Of a DNA stretch of 64,000 nt, positions 1-13,148 are shown piece by piece. The DNA lies in NCBI GenBank assembly GCA_023052935.1, contig CM041292.1, positions 117,672,936-117,736,935 of the forward strand, read 5' to 3'. Made by a program: the position numbers and the translations under genes. Each line of letters opens with the position of its first letter. The first letter of the stretch is position 1. A model generated the notes under the pieces. That model had not been told where the DNA came from and did no database searches. It was given only the letters and a program-made list of their open reading frames with translations. This DNA comes from Piezodorus guildinii (lineage: Eukaryota > Arthropoda > Insecta > Hemiptera > Pentatomidae).

Positions 1-728
1 AAATAGAAAATAATCTTTATTCTGGGACATAGTCCCTTAAGAACAACAAATATGTACAATTAAAGTATACAGTGTGTCTGGCCAAAAGACCAAATGATCA
101 TGATTAATTCTTATTTACAATGGTGTAAGAAGTAATAAAATTTAAAAAAAAGAAAAAAAAAGGAATATATCTATACAATAAAACAAAATAGTAAAATAAA
201 TAAACTTCTTCAGATTCATACTTTTGCTGAACAAAACTAAATTTAAAAAGATTAATAAATTAAATAAGGTATGATCAATAAATAATATTTCCTTTTTACA
301 TTCAAAACCTGATTTTTGATATAAAACCTCATTGCTGTTGAGCGTCTGTTTGGGAATACAGGAGGTATTGGAACAGTTGGGACTTGAATGATGATAGAGA
401 TGAAGCATGGCGGATATGAGTAGGTAGGGAATTTCAGAGATTTGCAGAGCGGACAAGAAAGGACTGATCAAAAGTTGTTGTTCTATGGGTAGGAATGTAA
501 AGGTCAGAATGACGGGACCTTGTTTCGAGGGAGTGGATTGACGATTTAAATTGTAGAAGACTGTGGATATAAGGAGGGAGCTTGGTGTTAATGGTTTGGT
601 AAAGGAATGATCCTAGGAAATATTGTCTACGAATTGGAGGGAGGAGCCACTTTAACTCGCCGTATAAATGGGTTACATGAGACCGCTTCGGAGTGTTGAG
701 GACAAATCTTAAAAATATGTTCATGATA
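1..728 (-). mobile_element. LINE fragment G1, 3' end of a CR1/L2-like non-LTR retrotransposon
   Basis: On the minus strand two overlapping frames (about 434-736 and 142-471) together read the C-terminal tail of a LINE ORF2, past the reverse transcriptase. Segments such as GELKWLLPPIRRQYF, PPYIHSLLQF and TTFDQSFLVRSANL are typical of this tail, normally followed by NSLP, here broken by a stop. The frame change near 450 and the stops show it is dead. The 3' end at the window start reads (minus strand) a tccca-gaataaa-type tail without long poly(A). The copy is 5'-truncated near 725, where SINE A begins. Closely related copies lie at 42562-43286 and 57013-57450. Class is sure; clade assignment is inferred. 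Confidence 0.85.
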
Positions 729-741
729 CATACCAACTAGT

Positions 742-1027
742 TTGTTTATTTGTTTAACGTCACTTTATGCTACTATGGCTAATCGGACGATGCTACAATG
801 GGGGTCCTAAATTTTGCCTATCCAGGTTTTATTAGGATAGGGATCTTTAACGAGTACCTGACATCGCACAGGCTCGGGACCACCTTTTAACGTCCCCTCC
901 GAAGGACGGCGTAACTAAGGATTTTTTACTCCCATTAAAAAATCCTAGGACCACCTGCGGATTTGAACCCGTGACCTTTGGCATGGGAGGCTGTTACGCT
1001 AGCCACCCAGCTACAAGTGATCCCGTC
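742..1027 (-). mobile_element. tRNA-derived SINE, family A, copy 1
   Basis: Read on the minus strand, the head holds a box A-like TAGCTGGGTGGCTAGCG and a box B-like GGGTTCAAATCC, the internal RNA polymerase III promoter of tRNA-derived SINEs. A unique body of about 200 bp follows. A 9-bp direct repeat ccaactagt at 733-741 and 1028-1036 is the target-site duplication. The body closely matches the copy at 15070-15366, which fixes the family and its boundaries. Confidence 0.85.
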
Positions 1028-1036
1028 CCAACTAGT

Positions 1037-1978
1037 AACAATATTGGATGATATTTTATTGCAGACGTTCCTATAAGCCTTTAGGGGTATATTTTGAAAT
1101 GTCAAAAGAATACGATATCATTATTTCTTTCACTGATAAATAACCACACAAGTAATTGCTCTCCTCATGAAAATTAATCACACTACCTAATTTTAACCAT
1201 CATTTAATTAAAAAAGTCAAAGTCATCTTAATTTATACCTTTCCAAAATAACTCCTGAATAATGTAGGCGGTGACAGTTAAAATTATATTAAGCAAAGAA
1301 GAGCCAACTCCCATTACCAAACTTTTCCGGAAAGTTCTATAGTGGTATCTGAAATTATCAGGGAATTTTCTCACCCAACCTTTATTAATTTCATTAACTA
1401 TTGAATTTCATATCAGGAAAGTTCCCTTCTTTCTGGACTTCGGAAAGTTGCGCAATTCATTTATTCTCTATTAATTTATTACATAACAAGGTATTGATGA
1501 AAACCGTTGATTAGACAAGAATTATGAATCATCAACCATTTTGTACAGTTGAAATAAGAATCCAATGGTTATTTTCATCTTTGCAGAAAATATTAAATAA
1601 CCAAATCAACTTTTTTTTACACATGAACTTGAAATTTGTAGCTTACAGTTAACAAGTCAAAATGCATCCACCCTCTAAGGGGACAATACATTAGAATGAA
1701 CTTAAATCATCACATTTTTTTTAAGTATCATTAAAAATACATATTTTCATATCATTAAAATAGCACAGAGAAGAGATCAAATCAAGATAAAAATATCATG
1801 ATGCATTATAAATAAATGTGACATGCACCATCTATAATCATTTGAGCAATATATTAAATTACTGGAACATTCAGATTCCATTTAATATTAAATATGAAAA
1901 CATTAATTTATCATTCATATAAGAAATTGCCTCAGAATTTACCAAATTATAGGAAATTATAAAAAATAAGCTTTTATT
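1037..1978. other. AT-rich spacer
   Basis: AT-rich sequence between SINE A1 and D element 1. I see no recognisable gene, RNA or repeat other than short A/T runs. Confidence 0.5.
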
Positions 1979-2937
1979 ACATTCACTTACCATATATATG
2001 AAATATATAGTAAGGGAATGTATTGCGAACGTAAACATTTTTGAATTCCAGTTTTCGACGGAAATAAACGTTTTATGGTCTCCTGAGTTCAAATGGCTAT
2101 GTCCCGAAAAAGCTCTGTGTGGATGTGTGTGTGTGTGCGTTGTAACTCTAGCGCAGAAAACGAAAATGAAATTTCACATTTAGGACAACTATATGCCCGA
2201 GATGTTACAGAACATTTTCATCAAAATCAGGTGACCAGAAGAGCCACTTAATACTATGCAGTCTGCAGTTTTTTACGATTTCCTCAATAACGGCTATAAC
2301 GATTTCGATTAAACTCGTTATATTAATGTAAGATTTAACAGGCTTTAATATCATGTAGGTTTCATTCTGATTGAAATAGTCTGCAAGTACTTAAATGCAC
2401 ATGTTTTAAATTTTCTTCCATTAAAGTACCCATAATTATGTGCATTCAAAAATATTAAGCATATCATCGAAATGGCATTGATGAAAAGGACGACTAAATA
2501 AACAATTTGGACGAATTCGATGACCAACTAAAGAATAAAAAAGCAAAATTATTTTTATAAATAATATGAACGTATAATATACCGTTGGAAAGCTAAAGGT
2601 TTTAGAAAAAAACATTATCTGATACACAATGTTGAAAAAGGTAATATAATGTGACGAATAGGGAATACACTTATTTGTGATTAAAAATTTAAAAGACTTT
2701 TTTAAGCCAATTATCTGTAAATAACCCATTTACTTATTGTGCTATGTACAGTTGTAAATTTCAATAAAAAATTAATATAGTTATATAATTATTCTAAACC
2801 ATATGTTTCCAACGAATATGAATGCACGTTTTATTAAAATCAACTTTAAATATTTTTCAAATTGATGTATATTTAATAGTTTATAGATTGATTTTAACAG
2901 TCGAGGTAAGTGAAATTCGTGTCTAGCCCGCACCAGA
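1979..2937 (-). mobile_element. Family D non-autonomous element, copy D1
   Basis: Full-length copy (959 bp) in minus orientation. Its 5' end (right side) carries ctggtgcgggc and the subterminal motif near 2905-2916. Its 3' end (left side) carries acattcacttac, the complement of the family end. A short GT-rich tract at 2120-2140 is the internal microsatellite. The 3' hairpin has the larger tatatttcatatata loop that is also seen in D3 and D8. Frames inside it (1871-2092, 1998-2183, 2436-2729) are not coding. Confidence 0.85.
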
Positions 2938-3097
2938 TTTTTAAATAATACATTTACGATTCCGGTGGGTACGTTTTCGCAAAAACTAGCTTCAACCTAC
3001 AGGTAGGCAGGTGGCGTGCGAAGGGTTAAATGTCTACATTACGACTCTTGGTTATTTAGTAGCTCAATTCAAGTGATGTTCTACAGTTCCTCAATGC

Positions 3098-3370
3098 TCA
3101 TAAAAAGTGAGCATTCTTATATAATTTTAGGAACGGTCGGGTGATTATGTGGTAACTTGAAGATTTTATAAGAGTGTCAAAAACGGTAAAGACCAATTTC
3201 TGCCGAGTGTAATCGCTGAGAATGGAAAAAAGAAACGTGGGACCTGGAGATTTGTAACAGATATTTAGTTTTGAAAGGAGTTCGAATAATTTTGTGTAGT
3301 TTCCTTTTGGGGCGGTGTTGTAGAGCTCTAAAGGCCTATTGTACGCTTCTCTAAAGGCTACGTGATCTCC
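3098..3370 (-). CDS. Unassigned open frame, possible exon or relic
   Basis: A stop-to-stop frame of 90 sense codons on the minus strand, without an in-frame ATG. It reads acceptably as protein, for example AFREAYNRPLELYN, then NYTKLFELLSKLN and TRQKLVFTVFDTLI, with mixed charged and hydrophobic residues. I recognise no family. The local G+C is above background. An internal exon, an old transposon ORF or chance are all possible. Frames of this length occur by chance a few times in a window of this composition, so confidence is low. Confidence 0.18.
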   Translation of the reverse strand, partial: GDHVAFREAYNRPLELYNTAPKGNYTKLFELLSKLNICYKSPGPTFLFSILSDYTRQKLVFTVFDTLIKSSSYHIITRPFLKLYKNAHFL

Positions 3371-3699
3371 TCATAATTTCGCTGTTGTCGGAGAAATTCG
3401 CTTGAGTGTAGTTGCTGCGTGGGTCGCTGGTATCTTGAAAATTAAATTTCATTGAATTAAGAAAAATATTTTTTCTTTGTGAGGGATATATTTAATAAAA
3501 GCTTCAAAGATATTTCCCTGAACCACGCCCAAGTTTTCCAATCTAGTTCATTTAAAAACCTTTTTCATTTTTTTACCTTACACAAATGATCTTTAATGCT
3601 TGAAAACGTGAAGAGATAAATTTACAATTTTTTTAAGCAATTGTTTTTATCAATATGAACTTTTTTTTTTTTTTTTTTTAAACCGGAAGAAGTCTATTA

Positions 3700-4005
3700 A
3701 AAAAAAACCAGTGCCACCACAACCTTTGAATAATCTTTGACTCAGTACATATAGAGATTTGAACTGTTTCTGGGCCAACAGCCGTGCAATGAGGTGATTA
3801 GGCCTTGATAAGGCTCAGCTGCCAGGTGTTTTCTCCCCATCTTATCGGGTACCCACTTTATAGAGGTTGGGTCTTCCCCAGGAGGGTCTCTAAACCCTAG
3901 CGTCGCCCCCCGCCAAATTAACAGAATAAATATTCTGCCACAACCGGGATTTGAACCCAGGACCCGGAGCACAGTTGACTAATGCTTTACCCACATGCCA
4001 CTCCC
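3700..4005 (-). mobile_element. tRNA-derived SINE, family B, copy 1
   Basis: On the minus strand the head starts gggagtggcatg and contains a box B-like GGGTTCAAATCCC. The conserved body follows (data matching the 62859-63192 copy: caggagggtctc, gggtacccac, gctgagc) and ends in an A-rich tail next to a poly(T) run at 3661-3679. No clean target-site duplication was found. The minus-strand frame 3742-3972 is a shadow of this SINE. Confidence 0.85.
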
Positions 4006-6434
4006 TAGTTGACTAATAGGGTTCCATAAATATCTACCTTTTCACCCCTTGGCATTTGTGCAGTTTCTAAAGTGAAGGTATGTTCTACTGTGTTTGATTT
4101 TCTGCTATTGTTTTGCACCTGAAACCGAAATAGAATGGAAAATACAATCCAATAAATATACCTATATTCATAATTTTTTGTATTTGATGACAATAATCGT
4201 ATCAGTTTATCGTGTGCAAAATAAAGGACTTTCAGGAAAGAGGAAACAAAGAATCAACTAATCCTGGGTTTGAATATTTTGAATGATTGGTGTTATGCTT
4301 TAATGATTTATTTTTTCGCTTAGGTCATATTATTTATAATATTAGATGAATGTTTTAGATAGTATCTATAATACGAATATATTAAAAAATCGATTTTGTA
4401 AAATAAAATGTGTACAATAGAACATTATTGTATATTAGCATCTCAAATCTGTTATCAAGGTCGTTTATAAGTACCCCAATAAATGTTTGTATGCTTTGTG
4501 ACTTCAATAATTATAGTGATTTTTTCAATTAGTAAATCTTTTCAACAAAAAGAGAAATGAAGATTATATTGGACGTTCTAGCACTCATTAATATATAAAA
4601 CATCGTATAATCTGTATAAGGATGATAGGGTGGTTTACACAGAAAAAGGACTAATTTTACTGTCAAAAGGAAATATATATATATATATATTTAATTTACG
4701 GGACACACACTCAAATTATTTCCTCCTTGTAAGTAATGCAATATTTCCATAGAAGTTACGGGCAGTTCTAGTTAACAGGTTGGGTCGTTAGATTATGACA
4801 ATTTGCGGGTAAAATATGTACTTAAGAAAGGGAGGCTCTACCACCTGTTGGTTTGAGATTTACCTTCTACCCTATCTCATACCTTTGTTTAGTCTTACTG
4901 ATTTCAAGTTTACAAATATTAATTAAGGGCGATAATTGTTTGTTAAACGCATGATTTATCTGATATGGTAAATCTTGAGAAGGTTTTAACAGTACAGAGA
5001 GCAAATATTTCAAAATTTATGGGAATCGATGACTGAAGGAATTACGGTATAACAATCTCTTGTTCATAGTACATAGTACATATCTGTTTATTTACGTACG
5101 GTTGAAAGTATATGTATGATTATGTATAGATCTATTGCATACATGTATACAAAAATAGATTTAGAAATTATGGATAATATACATGTTTTTCAATACAAAG
5201 ACGATTTGGGAAAATAATAAGTTTTTACCAAAGTGTGAAAGCTCGAAATAAAAAAAAAAAAAGAGGAAAATCTAAAAATTGAGAATTCGTTGAATTTAGG
5301 CTGTGGGATGTTCTGCATATGGTAGTTATAGATAGTTAATATACACTCAAAAGCAAAAAAAAAGTGGATCACCATGATTGATTAATGTATTAGCTCTCAG
5401 CCACGAAAATTCCTAAGGTTACTATGTCCATCTAAAACATTATATAAATTAGAAAATTGTTAATATGAACTTTATAAATTTAGTTTATTATTCAATACTT
5501 CTTCATTTTTATGTTACGATTTTTGTAGTATTATGGTGTTTTCTATGAGTTGAGTGGCTATACTCAATGTAGTAATAATAATCAATTTCTTTACAAAACA
5601 CAGATAAATACGAAATCCTCTAACCAACTTATAGGGCTACAACACTAATCTAATTCGTATTAAGAAGAATTCCCTAGAATATTTTTCCGAAATAAGATGG
5701 TCAGTAGAATTTCAGACTTAATATTGCGTTTCCATCGGGTAGATTCTCTACAGTTAATTTTTTTTTTTTTATCCATATGACCGTCAAGATTTGAATCCAA
5801 ATCCTATATGGTCAACAGTTAATTTTAAAGTGATTTTATAAGTGTGCATATTTAAAGTACATATTTAAGTACATACAAATGAATTTAAAACACTGAATCC
5901 GAGAAAGAAGGAAAATTATATTAATTAACACAATGACAAGAACAAAAAGACTTAAATAATATATTTATATAGATGTTATCCTACATCTAATGTGTATTTT
6001 TTAAAAACAATTTTTCTTCCAAATTGTTATTTATATACAATATAAAAAGAAAAAAAAAGTTAAAGATTGGAAGTCGAGGGATTGACTAATGGGACTTGAA
6101 ATACCCCCGAACAAGTCATAAAGGGTAAGATAGGACCGGGGAAATTTAAAACTTCATAAAATAAAGGTCGGTGAAGAATTGGGGGAGCTGAAACATTAAT
6201 CTTTTTGGACGCCTCGCCTCCTCCAACAGCCTCCCGTCAGTAAATCTATCTTTGACAAACATTTTATACCGAAAAAGCCTACTAAAGAAAATAGAAACGG
6301 TTTGTTTGTTCTCGAGCGATGTCGAAGTCAATATCGAAATCTGGCTGAATATTCATAATATTTATAAATATGTTTGTTACATATGCACATATGGTTTATG
6401 TCATCTTGTAACATAGGTCACAGAATTGAAAATA
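4006..6434. other. AT-rich spacer
   Basis: No supportable gene. A short (TA)n run lies at about 4675-4690. At about 5770-5815 a poly(T) stretch precedes a box B-like gatttgaatcc, perhaps a tRNA-SINE remnant. The G+C-richer stretch 6060-6340 contains a 61-codon minus-strand frame (6146-6331) with no ATG start and no recognised domain. Confidence 0.5.
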
Positions 6435-7349
6435 TCTAGTGCGGGCAACACACGACTTTTACTTACCTCCGTTTTTAAAATTCTATTACAGAATTTTAAA
6501 ATACAGTTATAGATAAAAAATTTGTGAAACCATTAAAGAATTAATTAAATTGAATTTCTATAGAAACATGTGTTATATTAAAAAAAAAATCTATTATATT
6601 ATTATCTAAAATAATTACATAGTTTTATCAGATTTTCATCACTCTCTATTAACTTTTAAAAGCTTTTTATGAGATAATATTCTCTTATTTAATATTGATA
6701 TTAATAATATTGCTTTCCAACGGTATATTATACATGTATATTACTGTTCTGAAGTTAAAAAATAGAAAAATTGCAAAAAAAAATATGTTTTCAGTTTTCT
6801 CCTTTAGTTGTTTTTCAAATTCACTTAACATGCATATTTAGCTGTTATTTATCAATGCTAATGACATATATGGTTATTTTTATAGAATATACAAAATTAA
6901 AGATACTTTAGAACTTGAAAATATAAAATATCGGCATTTAGGCCCCGTCAGATTATTATAATCGGAATAAAACCTACATGATATTAGAGCGCATTAAATT
7001 TTACATCTATATAGCAAGTTTAATCAATATCGTCGAAGCGGTTTTTGAGAAAATCATAAAAAGATGCAATACGCATGGTATAAAGTAGCTCTTATGTTTA
7101 GCCGATTTTAATGAAAAAGTTTTCATAACATCAATGGCGTATAGTTGTCTTAAATACAAAATTTCAGTTTCATAGAACTTTTCGTTTTCGCCCGGAAGCT
7201 ACAATACACGGACACACACACAGACCTTTTTGCGGGACTTTGTTATTTGGACTCAGGGGACCCTAAAACGTGTATTTCCGTTGAAAACTGGAATTCGAAA
7301 ATTGTCACGATCGCAATACTTTCCCTTACTATATAAAGTAAGTGAAAGT
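6435..7349 (+). mobile_element. Family D non-autonomous element, copy D2
   Basis: Plus-orientation copy (915 bp). It starts tctagtgcgggcaac after AT-rich flank and has cttttacttacctcc about 20 bp in. The G+C-richer distal block includes gcgggactttgttatttgg and aacgtgtatttccg. It ends at the hairpin cccttactatataaagtaag plus tgaaagt, followed by an A-run. The CA tract is short (7206-7222). Confidence 0.88.
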
Positions 7350-8680
7350 AAAAAACAACATGATTTAAAAATATTCCGCTCCAAGTGTCTGTTTTGGTAC
7401 AAGCATAAGTAAATATACATAAATAATATGTACTGGTAGTAAAACAAAATGTGTAAAAGGACTACCAGCTCAAGAGGATATTGTAACAAAAATACAAAGT
7501 CAGAACAAAGGTCGAAAATGCAGGTTCCGACAAAACCATAAGTTTTTAAGCCATTGTAATATAACATCATCATCAATTAATGTTTGAAAGAAATAGAAAA
7601 TTCTAGGTGAACTCGATTCCGAAAAATGATAAATCAAATATATTAATTAACGCATATACTACTATAACGGAGATGAAAAACAAAACAAAAACAAAGGATA
7701 GTTGCTAGCTGCTAACCACTACTGTCTATCAGTAATAATCAAGTTTGTATCTACTAACAGGAAAATCAGCTGTTTGGGTGATTGGTGATAATTATAACTT
7801 AATTGAAAATACAGATCATTGCAACACAAAACCAGATAGAGGAGAGAGTATTAATTAACATTCAGTGTTGTATGTTGTGAAATACCTGGTTCAATTGTAG
7901 ATTGGTTATTATTTCACTAATTACATAAATAGTTAAATTAAATTTAACACCTTGTTTATTATTATTATGTTGTCTATTTCATAGTTAATACATCTTTTTT
8001 TTTTATTACGAATATTTTTTATTAGAGTAATTCAAGAGTAATTCGAACAGAAATTCATGAGAGAAGAAACTCATGAAATATCCAACACAGAAGTTTTATC
8101 TATAATGTTATGTTATAAAATAGTTTTAAACGCAGTTATAAAGTTAATAAAGGGTAACTTTTACTTTAAAAAGACAACGTGAATTGTTTGGTTCTTTTTA
8201 ACTTAATATATGTATTATTTAATATGAGTAATAAAAAATGTACTAAATTTTATTTCCCCATAAAAGCTTTCACTAAAAACTTTACTAAATAAATTAATTT
8301 AACTCTATAATTAATTTACTTGTAAAGTTGTACTAATGTATTGTGTTATAACATAAAGATTCGACGATGTAATTACATGAAAACTGACGACTCAGAGTAA
8401 AAAAGGATGAAATAAAAATATTGCAATACACTTTTTTTAAATAATTTTTGTTGGGTTAAATAAAACAAAAAAAAACTTAAATGCAAGTAATGGGTATCTA
8501 TAGATTCACAAAAAAAAATAAAAATAAAAATTAATAATTTCATAATTTTATTGTAAATTAATTTATGATTAATAAATAAAATACAATTGTAAGAGAAGCA
8601 AGTAATGCTCCTTGGATGAGACGCATTGATTAGATATTCAGGAATTGTTTGAATGTGTAAATCAAGAAAAAATTATATTG
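7350..8680. other. AT-rich spacer
   Basis: No recognisable gene or named repeat. The minus-strand frame 7253-7576 overlaps the end of D2 and is not coding. Confidence 0.5.
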
Positions 8681-8892
8681 GATTCAGTAAATAGATAGAT
8701 TCGAAACTGTTTCTGCTTAGTCTTCTGATTTTTACATTGATTTGGGTATCCACTTTGTAGAGAAATATGAAGGTACCTATACCCAAGGATCACCTTCGGC
8801 AGAAATAACTGAATAATTATCTTCTGCCACAGCCGGGATTCCAACCCGTGACTCAGAAAACAGTAAACTAGTGCTCTATTTACTTACGTTTC
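8681..8892 (-). mobile_element. tRNA-derived SINE, family B, diverged copy 2
   Basis: Diverged copy on the minus strand. A box B-like ggttggaatcccggc at about 8833-8847 is followed by tgtggcagaa and aaagtggatacccaa, then attcgaaactgtttc near the tail. It is older than copies 1 and 5, with several deletions. Confidence 0.7.
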
Positions 8893-9379
8893 CTTCTATA
8901 AAATCAAAAAATAAATAATAACCATTGCGTCTAGTGAATATGTAACCAGGCTGACAGTGACAGATGAATACGACAAAATTAAATTATATTAGGTCCTTTC
9001 ATTTTTCTTTCTATACCAATTATTGAAGCGGGGGAGAGAAACCGAGAAAGGAAAAAAAAATGTAAAAATAAGAAGAGCAAGAAAAGAACTCTATTGATCT
9101 TTCCCAAGGACCTTTTTTCTAGATGTTAAAAAATCTTTTTCCATGTCTGTCGGCAGCGGAAAATCCAGCTGCATGTGCCTCCATGTGATGGGAAGCCATT
9201 CACCCAAGGTTCTATTGAAAATTGCATTATACCCTTCATGGTAATTCGGCAAGCGTGGGCAGCTAGATCCGCTTATTTACAAAGTTCTATGCAGAAAAAT
9301 GAATTTTTAAATAAGAAATGGTGAATTTAATAAAGAAAAGTAATTTAAATCTAGTAGGAAATTTACGTCTAATTGGTTT
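8893..9379. other. Spacer with a G+C-richer patch
   Basis: Mostly AT-rich. The patch 9120-9280 contains a 37-codon minus-strand frame from an ATG at 9237-9239 to a stop at 9126-9128, reading for example EPWVNGFPSHGGTCSW. It is too short and unassigned to call a gene and is noted only as a possible exon. Confidence 0.35.
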
Positions 9380-9760
9380 ATTAATTACATAATAAACCTT
9401 TGTAATCGCTCAAGAAAGAAAAAAAAAAACTTCTCAAAACTTGAGGTATTACGTTTCAAGATAGGTTGACCCCCAAATAGCATATTTAAAACTCCATGTT
9501 CGCCAAGTGAATATTCCATACAAATCAAAAAAAGAACCATTGAAATCAGTTAAGAAATAGCCGAGATGTTGTTTTAAACTAAGCTTCATGAATTGACAGT
9601 ATTTCTAAGGCTCATTGATAAATTTATTGCCATGCATATAAATTAATTGCATACAAATTTATAAAAATTGTGATACCGTAATGTAATTATTTGGAAATAA
9701 TAAACCACAGAGTAATAATTTGCAGCGTTTTTTATTTTAATGCTCAAGAAATTATAAATA
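9380..9760 (+). repeat. Interspersed repeat family L, copy 1
   Basis: Shares aacctttgtaatcg, then an A-rich run, ttgag, ttacgtttcaaga with 45530-46240, and a distal aataataaacca ... cagcgttttt block with both 45530-46240 and 59790-59930. I recognise no coding capacity. Orientation is nominal and the exact ends are unknown. Confidence 0.55.
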
Positions 9761-10889
9761 TTAGCGACAATTTGAAAATGAAATAAGTTAATATTTTGTC
9801 ATAATTATTATTTTACGACTCATTTAAGGTGTGAAAAAAAACAACAAAAAACCAACTTTTTCTCGTTAATATAATATTTTATTTTCTACTTTATTGTTAC
9901 TAGACTAGACAAATAATTTTACTGATAATTTATTCAATGCGGATTACGATTTTTTCTTTCTTGAATAAACAATGCTATTCAGTAATACAACAATTTATCT
10001 CAACAAGTACATTATTAATAATCATTTGGTACTACATTCACACAATGGACAATAAAATAATGATACTAATTTAGGGTTGTGTAAAACTTAAAACTTTCTA
10101 CTTTTTTAATTGTAAATATTTCATTTCACAACCACTGAATTTAACAGCAAATTGTTGCTTGGAATTAGTTCGATAATATTAAAAATCTTCTTAGATTTAA
10201 GATCAAACTATAATTTTATGTATCTATTATATTTTTATTTTAATAAGAATAAAATATAAAAGAACCTAAAACTTTTAATTCTTGATTTAAACCACTTATA
10301 CCTTAACCTATAAAACCACTGTATACAGATTCAAATAGAATATTAGGTTCCAAAAATAGAATCACTTACCACTTTAATAAAATATTTAGTTTAGAGAAAA
10401 CGCCAATTACCTGAAAAAAAATTAAATAAAGTTTAAACAACACTGAAATATAAACACCAACTATAACACATACAGACATATATAGATATATAGATTGATA
10501 GATAGATGGATAGATTGATATTGTTTATATAGCCATAAATATTTAAAATTATACATCAGGAAAATAATATTTCTTTATGTCATTGCCTATAACACTTCAT
10601 AACTTATAAATATATAACATAATTACATCCTAATTTATAAAAGGAGAAAAAAAACTTAAAATCATGATATTAATTTAATTCATAACATAAGTATAATGCG
10701 TTTAAATTTTAATTTTATAAATAATTTGAAAGAAACCTTCCACTTAATAACAACATGACCTCATTGAAGAAGATGGAGGTTGAGAAATGAAATAAGATCC
10801 ACCTCATAACTTAACAATATTAAAAAGAGAACTTTCTTCTTCCTTTTTTAACTCTGAATAAATTATATTTTTCCATGCTTCCTTAAACA

Positions 10890-10945
<56 letters not shown>

Positions 10946-12039
10946 GAAATAGTTTTTATTTATAGATGTTTTTATATTAATAAAACTATATTATTAGAAA
11001 TGTTTTCATAATATTTGCATCTTTTTTAAACTTGATAAATACCTTTAAAAATGAATTTAATTATGTTTGGTTGGGTCAAACTCTCTCTTTTTTCGAAATG
11101 CTTACTTTCTCCATAGCAAATTAATAAATAAATAGGTTGAAGATATCACCAAACTTTCTCGAACCGACACCCACTTATGGGATTCAGATGAATATAAATT
11201 ACCTTATTAATATAATTTTATAATAAAGATGGACTTAGCCGCATTCTTTGAATGAGTACTGATTAATTTGAAATTTCTTATTGTAGTTCTTCCTGATGTA
11301 ACACTTTTTTTTTCAAATAGTCGGGATAGTCCACTTTTAGAAATTTTGGAGTGGAACTGAAAGCCAAAACAGAATTAAATCACTACAAGGTTTTTAATTA
11401 GTACATTAAATTCATCATTTCTATAATTTCCTAAAAAGAGAAATTACTAACCCAGTAATAACTTAATTCACAATTAAAGTAGGATACGCAATGAGTCGTT
11501 GCTAACTTCATCGCTACGATCTTGGATTCTATCGTTTCAACCTTTGCTGATTACATAATGTAACCAATTTTTTCATTATATGTACAAATACTCCATCATT
11601 AATTACTACTTGTTTATTCTTTTCCATTGTTTTAGACTCAGAACTCATTTACTTCTGTCTCATGCGCGCCAATTTTTCAAGCTCTAATTAATTAAACTTT
11701 TGGCAAGTGACCATAATTTTTCGCTTGCTTAGATCTAATTTATTGCACGTCAAAATTAATTTACGGGATTATTCCTCAGCCAAGTTATTTTTATCGTATT
11801 ATTAGTTGTTATTGGAGATAAATTAGCTGTCAGTTGTGTTTGTCCCACGAGTGACGCTACAGAGATCCGAGGAGAGGACTTGATTTAGCAGCTGTGTGTG
11901 GTTGATTTGGCGCGCCCATTGTCAGGAGCACACAATGCCAGTCAGCCGCAGTCGTCTTCATCCTGGTCACTGTCCACTCAATCGTCGGAGTATATATATA
12001 TATAACACCATACTAGGACATTTAATTTATATTTTTTTT
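9761..12039. other. AT-rich spacer with microsatellite and a G+C-richer island
   Basis: AT-rich sequence with a (TA)n microsatellite at 10895-10945 and gata-type short repeats near 10495-10520. The stretch 11830-11990 is clearly G+C-richer and includes the palindrome ggcgcgcc. It could be a regulatory element, promoter or exon. No coding evidence settles this. Confidence 0.5.
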
Positions 12040-12556
12040 ATATATGAAATTTCAGTTTAGGCAGATGATTATTGCAAGGATAAAACGAAATTTTCTTTTG
12101 GATCCTGCCTTGCAGAACGCACTTTGTTTGTTCGCACCCTTTGTCATTCGTGTATCATTACTCTGGAATTCCTTACCAAAGTCAATTCGTACATCTCAAT
12201 TCATACAACTACCTCTAAACATTAACTATTTATCCATCTCCTAGAATATCAATCTACCGTGACTTAGTTAAGTTGAACTGTTTAGCCTCTATGTTCCTTA
12301 TTCAATTTTTATTTTCTTCAATTTTTATCTTAATTTTTTATTGCTTAAGTATATGTATTTATTTATTTAAAATTGTTTTAAGGTAGCAATATCACCTTTG
12401 TACGTATATATAAATTTATCATTATTTGCTATTCGTTATGTATTTAAATGATGTTTATAATATTACAAACTTTGTATAGCCAGAAGAGCATACATATCAA
12501 AAATATACTTTTATATTATTCTAAGGGGACTTGCTGTCCCAGAATAAAATTTATTT
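12040..12556 (+). mobile_element. LINE fragment G2, 3' end
   Basis: The plus-strand frame 12044-12244 reads the C-terminal end of a LINE ORF2 with the hallmark FVIRVSLLWNSLPKSIRTS, equivalent to the NSLP motif at the ends of CR1/L2-like ORFs. About 300 bp of 3' UTR follow, ending tgctgtcccagaataaaa, the same 3' terminus as G1 and G3. It is 5'-truncated and lacks the reverse transcriptase domain. Confidence 0.8.
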
Positions 12557-13148
12557 TTGTTTAAATTTATTGTTTAAAATTAAGTACTGTTCAATTATTT
12601 TAACAACATATTTCTATGATATAATTGCTCATATTATTTATGTATCCAGCTTGGTCAGATTTTTGAATCTCATTAAGAATATTTTTTCATTTGTATGAGT
12701 ATAAGTTGCAGATATATACAACTTTATCAATACATAATTATTATTTTGCAAAATTCATGATTATATATTGATTGATATTTTATGTACTATGTTTTTGGCC
12801 GGCTGCTTTACTAAGGCAGCTGTACCTTCAAAATCTAGCTTACTTGATATATTTAATGAATATATAAACTATACTTAATGAAACCATTGGAATTCTCTTC
12901 CAAGGTATCGTGTGTACCAATATCAGTAGGTGGCATACAGCGTAATATTAGATTAGACAGGTTTTAATAGATGACATTACTATTTATTTATATTAACTTA
13001 AACATATACAATATATTTACTCAATGGTTGAGAATATTGAGGGACATTACAGAGTTAAACTTGCCATACAATATTGCAAAAAAGAGAGATACCTTTAAAA
13101 CACTTAGTCGGCTGGCCAAGATGGAATCTTAGGCGCCTCTTCTAGGTT
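12557..13148. other. AT-rich spacer
   Basis: No supportable feature apart from ordinary AT-rich sequence. It lies immediately 3' (minus strand) of the candidate exon at 13149-13284 and would be its 3' UTR if that exon is real. Confidence 0.4.
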
